Assembly: GCA_933822405.4 (NCBI GenBank)
Contig: CAKOGP040001557.1
Location: forward strand, 124,001-188,000
Length of the DNA: 64,000 nucleotides
DNA from: Cylindrotheca closterium
Taxonomy: Eukaryota; Bacillariophyta; Bacillariophyceae; Bacillariales; Bacillariaceae
Reading direction: 5' to 3'
Shown piece after piece: positions 31,241 through 39,478 of the stretch (positions are counted from its first letter, which is position 1; every line of letters starts with the position of its first letter). The notes below the pieces were generated by a model that saw nothing but the letters and a program-made list of their open reading frames with translations, did not search any database and had not been told where the DNA came from. Made by a program: the position numbers and the translations under genes.

Positions 31241-32251
31241 TCATGCTGACGCAGCCACAGTGCCATCTTCCACATCTAATGGACACGACTTGATTGGTAG
31301 TAGAGTATTCTTGCTGCTGGTACTAGTAGTACAGGGAAGTTCCACCTTTTGCGTCGCACCAGAGTCATCACTTTTCGTTTCCTCGCCTGGGAGAGCAGCA
31401 GCAGCAGCAGCACTTTTGGGATGCCGTGGAAAGGTCATGTAGAGAAAGACCTGAACGAATCCAAATATAGAACCTATTCCATTGGGTGTGGCCACAAAAA
31501 AATCCATAATGGCAATCCCATAGGCACACCAAAAGCTGCTGTTGAGCGTGTTGAGAATCATGGTGGGGATGTGAATGGAAGCCGTGTGTTTTTCCTTCAG
31601 AACTTGAAAAATGGTGGACAAGGGTGCCGCGTAAAAGAAAACCACGATGCAATTGGTGACAATCCCCACCATAAAGACCTTCGAGTCCAAGTCCATAGAA
31701 TTCGCAAAGGCTAGAATGGTTCCGAGGATAACCCACAAGGTACACATGAACATCATAATATTGTCATGCCGGCTAGGTGCAGGAGTCGACTGTGACGATA
31801 CTTTGAGAAGAACGGTCCCCCAATTTTCTCCTGTGGACTCGGCGGTGTCATCCAAGGAGCCGTCTCGCCTGTTTGCAATCATTTCGCCGCCGCCGCCACC
31901 ACGAGGTTGCTCCTTGTCCAAAAAGGCAATCGTGGCGTCACGATTTTCTTTGGCATGATGCTCTTGATACAAAAGCTTGATGGCACCCAAATTCAGATAG
32001 ATGCTCACGAGTAATCCAGGGGCATTGCCAGCAAAGACAAAAACATTCTGAAGTAACGTGCTGTACAAAACCCATCCAACGCAATTTCCAAACATGAATC
32101 CCCAAGGAGTTGGGTTCAAATGACCCAGATCCCCTTTGTCCACGGCAGCCTTCAAATCGCGGAGGGGAGCGGCATACATGACATTCCCAATGATGACTCC
32201 CAGTCCGGGACAGACATATTCCAAGATGATTTCTTGGGTAGACAGCGTCAT
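31241..32251 (-). CDS. SWEET sugar transporter, copy 1
   Basis: 336 aa from the ATG at 32251, chosen because both neighbouring paralogues begin at the same point (MxLSTxEIILEYVCP); a longer frame to 32314 adds 21 unaligned residues. Two MtN3/saliva halves: TM1-3 before about residue 110 (VMYAAPLRDL, NPTPWGFMFGNCVGWVLY), a cytosolic linker with HHAKENRDATIAFLDKEQPR, then TM4-7 (IVTNCIVVFFYAAPLSTIFQ, SSFWCAYGIAIMDFFVATPN). Pro and Asn positions that line the SWEET pore are kept. SWEETs move mono- or disaccharides down their gradient across plasma or vacuolar membranes. The tail ends with VEDGTVAASA, conserved in copy 2. It is divergent from copy 2. Confidence 0.92.
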   Translation of the reverse strand: MTLSTQEIILEYVCPGLGVIIGNVMYAAPLRDLKAAVDKGDLGHLNPTPWGFMFGNCVGWVLYSTLLQNVFVFAGNAPGLLVSIYLNLGAIKLLYQEHHAKENRDATIAFLDKEQPRGGGGGEMIANRRDGSLDDTAESTGENWGTVLLKVSSQSTPAPSRHDNIMMFMCTLWVILGTILAFANSMDLDSKVFMVGIVTNCIVVFFYAAPLSTIFQVLKEKHTASIHIPTMILNTLNSSFWCAYGIAIMDFFVATPNGIGSIFGFVQVFLYMTFPRHPKSAAAAAALPGEETKSDDSGATQKVELPCTTSTSSKNTLLPIKSCPLDVEDGTVAASA

Positions 32252-32918
32252 TTTCTTACGTGTGGACAGTAGATTGATCGATGGATATACCGTAGATTGA
32301 TTCAGGTAGAACAAATCTGAGTAAGGACAGTCGATCGATAGGTCTAGCTAGTGCTGATAGCTTCAAACTGAATCAATCAATCCAGCAAAGCAATGTCTTT
32401 TTTCCGTCTTTTGCTACCTGTTGTGGAATTGTTATTCTCCAATGAATAATGATATATATTTTATATGGAAGGAGAAGGCTTAGGCTTCGGCTCAAGTGAC
32501 ACAACGAATGTTCAAATTCTTCTGCCGCACGTATTTTTCTTTTTTATCATCAACGTTCAAATTATGTTTGGTTGGACCTGCGTGTTTTTCTGAGTCACGT
32601 TCGTGATTAAACAAAAACCAGAATTTTTCAAGAGGACAATATAATGATGACCAATACTTCAAAATAAGTTCCGACCGCTTTCGCGTCCAGTCCTTCGGAT
32701 TTCCACAAAGGACCATTTTGCAAGCAGTGACCTTGCCCTATTAGATATTGAAAAAACTGAAATCGAAGACATTAACCTGGCTGGATTGATTCATTCATTT
32801 ATTCATTGCGCAGCTATCGGAAAAATCATATCAACTGAATTGTCGTTCTTCTTCCGATTCGGAAACATCGTCTGCTGACTACTTACAGTATTGTACAGCA
32901 GTCCGCAATACTATTATT
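32252..32918. promoter_or_regulatory. Shared divergent promoter region of SWEET copies 1 and 2
   Basis: 667 bp between the two divergent ATGs. A 25-bp stretch at 32839-32863 (ATTGTCGTTCTTCTTCCGAT...) has a near match upstream of SWEET copy 3 at 34819-34840. No TATA box can be assigned with confidence. Confidence 0.45.
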
Positions 32919-33863
32919 ATGGCGCTGTCTACTAAAGAAATCATATTGGAATATGTCTGCCCCGCGATGGGAGCGCTCATTGGGAATATCATGTTTGCAG
33001 CCCCGGTCCGCGATTTGAAAGCTGCCATTGACAAGGGTGATCTGGGCACTTTGAACCCAACTCCATGGGGATTCATGCTTGGAAATTGCATGGGATGGTT
33101 GCTCTATGGGGTTTTACTACAGAATGTTTGGGTCTTTGTTGGGAACGGGCCTGGGTTGCTGGTTAGTATATGGCTGAATTTGGGCGCAATCAAGCTCCTG
33201 TACAAAGGACATCATGCGAAGGAAAATCGTGACGCCACGATTGCCTTCTTGGACAAGGAGCAACCTCGTGGCGGCAGTTCCTTGGATTATCCCAAAGCAG
33301 AAGCACAAGATTGGGCCACCATTCTTCTCAAAGTATCGTCGCAGTCGACTCCTGCACCAACCCGCCACGAAAATATTGCCATGTTCATGTGCACCTTGTG
33401 GGTAATTGTTGGGACCGTTCTAGCCTTTGTGGATGCCATGGATTTGGACTCGAAAGCCTTGATGGTGGGAATTGTCACTAACTGCATTCTCATCTTCTTT
33501 TATGGAGCTCCACTCTCCACCATTTTTCAAGTGCTAAAGGAAAAGCACACGGCTTCCATTCACATTCCTACCATGATTTTAAACACGCTCAATGGGATCT
33601 TTTGGTTTGCCTATGGGATTGCTATCAGCGATTACTTCATTGCCGGACCCAATGGATTGGGTTGTGCATTTGGAGCGATTCAAATCTTTCTCTGCATGAC
33701 ACTTCCACGAGGTCCAAGAAGTGCTGCTGCTCAAAGTGCCACGATATTACCAACTGTACCTGCTGAGACACCAAAGATTGAACAAGCGGAGGCCAGTAGC
33801 AGCACTCTAATCAATTCGTATCCGCTAGATATGGAAGACGGCACTGTGGCTGCATCGGCATAG
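32919..33863 (+). CDS. SWEET sugar transporter, copy 2
   Basis: 314 aa, single exon, seven predicted TM segments in two MtN3/saliva repeats (IGNIMFAAPVRDL, NPTPWGFMLGNCMGWLLY; then IVTNCILIFFYGAPLSTIFQ, WFAYGIAISDYFIAGPN). It is very close to copy 1, including a linker segment that is nearly identical at the DNA level (HHAKENRDATIAFLDKEQPR), which suggests recent duplication or gene conversion. The tail YPLDMEDGTVAASA is shared with copy 1. Passive sugar transport is expected; substrate and membrane are not predictable from sequence. Confidence 0.93.
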   Translation: MALSTKEIILEYVCPAMGALIGNIMFAAPVRDLKAAIDKGDLGTLNPTPWGFMLGNCMGWLLYGVLLQNVWVFVGNGPGLLVSIWLNLGAIKLLYKGHHAKENRDATIAFLDKEQPRGGSSLDYPKAEAQDWATILLKVSSQSTPAPTRHENIAMFMCTLWVIVGTVLAFVDAMDLDSKALMVGIVTNCILIFFYGAPLSTIFQVLKEKHTASIHIPTMILNTLNGIFWFAYGIAISDYFIAGPNGLGCAFGAIQIFLCMTLPRGPRSAAAQSATILPTVPAETPKIEQAEASSSTLINSYPLDMEDGTVAASA

Positions 33864-34892
33864 CGTTGTGCATACATGCAAACACTGTGAATACGATAGA
33901 TTGACTTATTGTTGTGACCATGCATAATTTAGCTAGATAATCATAATATTGTACAATAGTGGTCCTAGAAAAATCTACTGTAGCAAATGTATCATGATGG
34001 ACAGATGAAGCCGAACAAAGTGAATACATACCGGTACGATGCCTTAACAAAGTCCTATCGTTAGAACCATATCTCATTTTAAAAATCATTCAGTCTTGTA
34101 TTAATTCAATAGAGGTCCCACAAGGTGTTGTGGCTTCTATCATTCATGGACTGCTCCTATTGTTGTTGACAGTTGACGCGCATTCGTATTTTTTTGTCTC
34201 TTTGTCCATTTCTAGGTTTCGTTTTGTTCGCGGTTCCCAAACAGACAGCAAGCTGACGTGTCGGCGTCCCGAACAGGTACCGGTACTGTGTGTACAGTGT
34301 AAAACTTCTGCGGGAAGTTCGGAGATTCGTCTTTGGGACGCGATTCACAGCCATTCAAATTCGAAAAGTGAGCCCAACGGATAAAAAGATAAAAACGGGG
34401 ACCAAATTGATCTTTCCAGTTCGAAAATTCGCTGCTCAAACGAACGCAAAGAGCTGGCCGGACTAAAATCGTGCTCCTGTTGTGTTGTTGTCCATTTTTT
34501 CGTAGAATTTCCAATGCATTCGTTCCCGTGCAAACCAGAGATTTGTGTCTGTCTCTCATCTTCAGCAAAACGAATTCCACTCGGAGTCGACAGTTACTGT
34601 CTGTGTCGAAAACCAAACTCCCAAAATCAGTAATGGCTTCCCGACAACCAAACATAAAAGACAAGGCTCCTTCTCCTCGGAGTTTCACAGTGACTCTCGC
34701 ACTTCAACTTGTGAACCGTTGACACTGTCATAAATTTGCAAAACTCTGAATTGTGTGGTAAGTCAAAACAAGACACAACTTCGTCGAACTCTCATTGCCC
34801 AAAGCTAATCCTATATCGATTGTCATTCTTCCGATTCAGATTCAACACCACTACCTACAAACACCACCACCAACTACTACTAAAGAAGAACA
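33864..34892. other. Intergenic between SWEET copies 2 and 3
   Basis: 1 kb with no gene recognised. TACCGGTA palindromes lie at 34030-34037 and 34278-34285, the second next to a TACTGTG/GTACAGT pair. Overlapping short frames on both strands (34130-34733) look random. The last 70 bp are an ACC/AAC-rich 5' leader holding the element shared with copy 2. Confidence 0.55.
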
Positions 34893-35861
34893 ATGTCTTC
34901 CACACAAGAAATCATCTTGGAATATGTCTGTCCCGCATTGGGAGTTGTCATTGCGAACATTATGTTTGCGGCACCCGTCCGCGATTTGAAAGCAGCGATT
35001 GCAAAGGGTGAACTGGGCACTTTGAACCCAACTCCTTGGGCATTCATGCTTGGAAATTGCGTGGGATGGATGATCTATGGTACTCTACTAAAGAATGTTT
35101 GGATCTTGATGGGGAACGGGCCTGGATTGCTCATTGCCATATGGCTGAACTTGGGCGCCATCAAGCTCTTGTATCGAGGGCATTATGCCACAGACATGCG
35201 TGACACCACAGAGCGAACCCTAACTGCATCCTCTTTGGATTTGGAACAGCCAGCACCTGTTGGCGGTGACATGGCAAGCATTGCTTCAGACGAAACCAAA
35301 AACACCATTCTTGTCGACGAGTTGTCCGCTACGACTCCCGCACCTACAGGCCAAGAGAATCTTCTAATGCTCATGTGCACCGTTTGGGTTGTCTTTGGAA
35401 CGGTATTGGCACTTGCCGACTTCATGGACTTGAACTCGAAGGTCTTGATGGTGGGAATTGTGACCAACTGCATTCTCATTGTCTTTTATGGAGCGCCACT
35501 GTCCACAATTTCCCAAGTGCTCAAAGACAGGCACACGGCTTCCATTCACGTTCCTACCATGATTTTGAACTCTCTCGGCAGCAGCTTTTGGTGCGTCTAT
35601 GGGATTGCGATCAGCGATTACTTCATTGCTGGACCCAATGCATTGGGTTTTGTATTTGGAGCCGTTCAGATCTTTCTCTACATGGTTTTCCCACGGAGTC
35701 CAAGTGCTGAAGGCAACACAACTGATCTAGAAGCAAAAGCCGATTTAGTTCTGGACTTTGGCACGGCAGAACGAGCTGAGCAAGTGGCCAGTAGCAATCT
35801 CGTCCAGCCTCATCTGCAAGACGTGATGGAAGACTACGGCACTGTGGCTCCATCAGCATAA
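34893..35861 (+). CDS. SWEET sugar transporter, copy 3
   Basis: 322 aa, single exon, the same two-repeat SWEET architecture (IANIMFAAPVRDL, NPTPWAFMLGNCVGWMIY, IVTNCILIVFYGAPLSTISQ, WCVYGIAISDYFIAGPN). The central linker is unrelated to that of copies 1 and 2, having diverged or been replaced (YATDMRDTTERTLTASSLDL). The C-terminus still ends VMEDYGTVAPSA, so the tail is under constraint in all three copies. It is most likely a passive sugar carrier whose localisation or regulation differs from the other two. Confidence 0.92.
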   Translation: MSSTQEIILEYVCPALGVVIANIMFAAPVRDLKAAIAKGELGTLNPTPWAFMLGNCVGWMIYGTLLKNVWILMGNGPGLLIAIWLNLGAIKLLYRGHYATDMRDTTERTLTASSLDLEQPAPVGGDMASIASDETKNTILVDELSATTPAPTGQENLLMLMCTVWVVFGTVLALADFMDLNSKVLMVGIVTNCILIVFYGAPLSTISQVLKDRHTASIHVPTMILNSLGSSFWCVYGIAISDYFIAGPNALGFVFGAVQIFLYMVFPRSPSAEGNTTDLEAKADLVLDFGTAERAEQVASSNLVQPHLQDVMEDYGTVAPSA

Positions 35862-36854
35862 CGTTGCTTGTTCAACAAGCACCCTGAATATGATTCACTC
35901 ATATTTCTTTTGTATCAATATAGAAAATAATAATGTAATAATGTACATCATCGTAAGAAATATCATTGCGTTTCGAATGCACTACCGGTCCGTGTACAAA
36001 AATTCTTCGGGGTATCATCCGCACTCCCGCGCGAAAATTTTGGTATTACAGTAATGCGTGTGGGAATGAGTCTTGTCTGTTTTTGACAGCTACACAATCT
36101 GACAATGGCTATGGTGCTCAAATATGCTCAAATATGGATAGAAACTCCACTGGGTCGGGAGAACATGGTGAGGCAAAACGAATTTATCTTCTATCTTTGT
36201 CGTTGCCTCTACTAGTCTACCGAAACATGTTGAATCCTTTTACTTTACCGTGTTTCCTATAGATTGGTAGTGAACGTTTTTTGCTTGAAACCAATTGTAG
36301 GCTTCTCCGCAATCCAGTCATTCTTTCACCCATGATCAACAACAACAAGAAAACCGACAAAACCGACATTCTGCTCAAATAGGCTCAATTTGTCGAATCT
36401 CGTTGTAAGAATCCTGCCCAATGTACCTTGATATAAAAGATCTAATAGTGTAAACTTATTATTTTCCATCAAGGCTATTGGGGGTCACATTCCACCATTG
36501 AGGTGTACCAGGTACGATACCATCCGCGCAATAATGGTCTGGAAAATCCAAATTTCAAATTTGTTTTTGACGTAAAGAGGTCGAACCAGTCGATAAAAGC
36601 TGGAACCGGACCGACGCCGACCGGACCGACAAGCAGGCACAAATTGCAATCGTAGGAGTCAGTCGAGGGGGAAAATTCAATCGTAGGGGTCGACCAGTCG
36701 TCGATCTCTAGCTAGCTAGAAATATCTTCGCTTCCGAAAATGCATCTGATCATATCATCATCGGTGGGCATCCAATAAAACCATCCCCCCAGCACATTCA
36801 GATATCTGCTGGATCTTTTTTTGACAGCAATTAAAAACTAAAGCATCCACAATC
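35862..36854. other. Intergenic
   Basis: About 1 kb with no gene recognised. A short stretch at 36600-36700 repeats GACCGGACCGAC-like and AATCGTAGG-like words. Confidence 0.55.
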
Positions 36855-38143
36855 ATGGTTTCTTCAATGGAGAAACACGAGATGGAAGATGAGAAATCGT
36901 GGAATTTCTTTCAACAGCGGCAAGAACAGCTGGTGGAGGCGGTAGTACTAGAGGAATCCACCAACAAGCACCGTGAACTTGGTCGTCATTGGAAAAAGTC
37001 TAAGATACTCAAGCCAGATGACAGCACCTTTCATGCCATGATGATTGATGCTGGATCACAGGGAACTCGGATTCACTTGTACGAGTTTGAACAGCGCATC
37101 TTGTACAGCAAAAATGAGATTGATAAGGCCTTGAATGGGTTCAAATTGAGTTCGCCAACCAGCGATTCTCGATGGACCAATAAATTGAAACCTGGTTTGG
37201 ACAGCTTGGCATTCATCCGTGATGATGATGATCTCGCCAAAGCTGTGGAAGACTATCTGGAGCCATTGTTTGAGTTTGCCAAAACGGTATTGGCTGACAA
37301 AAAGGATTCCTGGGATAGATTCCCAATCTACCTAAAGGCCACCGGTGGTCTCCGCACTCTGCCCACGGCTGATCGGATCCGCCTCATTAACACTATTCGC
37401 AAAGTCTTCCACGACACAAAATTCAATCCCTTTGAATTCGAAGATGAACGGTGCCGCGTTATTAGTGGGGAAGAGGAAGCCATTTATGGTTGGGCTGCTG
37501 TCAACTACATCAAGGGAACTTTGGTCTTGGAATCTGAAGGTGCTGGAACAGTCTTGAATCCAAGTTTGACGTAAGTGATTGCCATTCTTCTACTTGTCTT
37601 TCTCTCGTATTGTATGGGACTATTTCTAACGAAATCATGTATGCGTTTGTCGCTCCCTTTCATTTTTATTTCAGATATGGTATGATTGAAATGGGTGGTG
37701 CATCGACACAGATTGGTTTCTTCGAACCAAATGGTGATCTAATGGCCAACTTGTTCAAATTGCAAATTGGCGGTGCCCGTCACTGGAATGTCTACGTGCA
37801 CTCGTTCTTGTATTTTGGTGTCAATGGAGCTTGGGCCCGACTCAATGCTCGACTCCACGAAGGCGAATCCTTTGGATTGGTTCTGAGAAATGAAACTGGC
37901 TTTGTGAATCCATGCTTGCCAGTGGGATCCTCCTTTCCCTACTCTTCCTGGATCCACGCCAATATTGCGGGACAACTCTTGCCTCGCAGTAGTCCACAAA
38001 GCACCGTGTACGAGACTGTCATGCACAACGAAGAGGCTGACTTTCAAGCCTGCAGTGAGAAGGCTAGAATTCTCTTGCGCAAGAATGTAAGTGACAAACA
38101 TGTAGAATTGCTGCGTATCAAGAAGGAAAAACGGTCTATATAT

Positions 38144-38188
<45 letters not shown>

Positions 38189-39075
38189 CATTCTAATATC
38201 ATTCAACGCTGCTTTGCTCAACTTTTGAAAAACAAAAATAATAGACCAATTTGGAGTGGGTCGACTTTTCGCACGATGGGGATGCTAGTTTTGCTGGCAT
38301 CTATCAACCACCTTTGCCCATTAACGAGACTGCGATTGGTGGCTTCATTGCCACTAGTAACTTTGCAGATACCTGGGAATTCTTGGACTTGAATGCGACC
38401 TCCCCCATTTACTTGGTCCAAGAAAAGGGTAAGAAGATCTGTAATATGACCATGGACGAACTGGAAGAGTACAATAGTAATCTCAAACAAGGCTCGGTGG
38501 ACGACAAGGAGATTTATCAAATGTGCTTTCGATCCGTCTTTATCTACGAAATGCTGACCACTGGATATGGGTTCCCGACCGACTACAAAATCACTGCCGT
38601 GGATACGTTGAATGGGTTCAAATTGGGTTGGTCGTTGGGTTCCATCCTGTACGAAGTCAATGCTCTGCCATGGGAGGTGGCGCGTTCAGTCAAGGTCAAG
38701 GCAACGAATGCCACACTGGAAGACGAACCAGACGAATGTATCGATGTTGATGATGATGACGACGACGACGACGACGATGATGATGATGATTCCGTGTCCA
38801 GCAAAAAGTCTAGCAAGAAATCCAAGAAGGACTCGAAAAAGTCTAGCAAAAAAGGAGCCAAAGTGGACTCCGCAGCTACCGTCGATACCGCATCGCTGTC
38901 CAAGGCTGCTGGACTACCAGGCTCTGGAGAAAGCACATTCGGTCGTCATGCTGGAATGGCACCAATGTTGTTTGCCTTTGCATTTTTGGCGTTGGTCAGC
39001 GTATTCTATCGCCGACGCAACCGTGGGCAGGGATACCGTTCCATTCCCACTACCACTGCACAATTGGAGTGCTGA
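36855..39075 (+). CDS. Apyrase / GDA1-CD39 family nucleoside phosphatase, C-terminal TM anchor (three exons)
   Basis: Exons 36855-37570, 37675-38086 and 38245-39075, with GT-AG introns of 104 and 158 bp joining in phase, give 652 aa. Apyrase conserved regions are visible: ACR1 IDAGSQGTRIHLYEF (about 65), ACR2 KATGGLRTLP, ACR3 ISGEEEAIYGW with the catalytic Glu, and ACR4 IEMGGASTQIGF. A later segment (DTLNGFKLGWSLGSILYEVN) fits ACR5. These enzymes hydrolyse NTPs and NDPs in the secretory pathway or outside the cell. The C-terminus has an Asp run of about 13, then a Ser/Lys-rich stretch, then a TM segment (MLFAFAFLALVSVFYRRRN), so the catalytic part should face the lumen or exterior. No clear N-terminal signal is seen; the first 60 aa are charged, so insertion may depend on the C-terminal anchor. 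Confidence 0.9.
38144..38188 (+). repeat. (ATG)n microsatellite in apyrase intron 2
   Basis: About 14 ATG/TGA-phase trinucleotides lie inside the 158-bp second intron of the apyrase gene. Reading them as coding would give a Met or His run and would break the domain. Confidence 0.9.
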
Positions 39076-39478
39076 TTTTAATTTGCGAGTTCTATCATAG
39101 TTGTAACGCATGTAAGGATATATTTGATGATAGGTTAGGGCACAGTACAATACCAGTACTGTATGATATGGAAAATGGGGTCTTCAACATCTTGACTATG
39201 GACATCAAATTTTGTGACCAACTCGTCCAATGGGATGTCTGTACGTCCTTCTTCCTACATTCCATAGAAGGAAACCCGGAGTTTGAAATAAGCTCTTCCA
39301 TGTGGAAGAATGCGTTCCGTAGAAGTTCTACGCGGACAGATCCCTTCTCCTCAAGTCTCAACTTGATGGCAAATCTTTTTCTTCCATCAGAGGATATAGA
39401 CACAGTTCGGATAGTGCCAATAGCAACGACAACAACAGTAGCAAGCTTGTTAAAGAAGTAAACAAACTGAGTATCATC
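39076..39478. other. Intergenic, upstream of the reductase gene
   Basis: 403 bp with no gene recognised; frames on both strands overlap each other and have no features. Confidence 0.5.

Noticed and set aside
34212..34688. 158-codon minus-strand frame between SWEET copies 2 and 3
   Set aside because: No recognisable features and overlaps equally plausible short frames on the other strand.
38087..38244. Met/His-run coding reading of the ATG repeat
   Set aside because: It lies between clear GTAAGT and AATAG splice sites, and removing it restores the apyrase frame.
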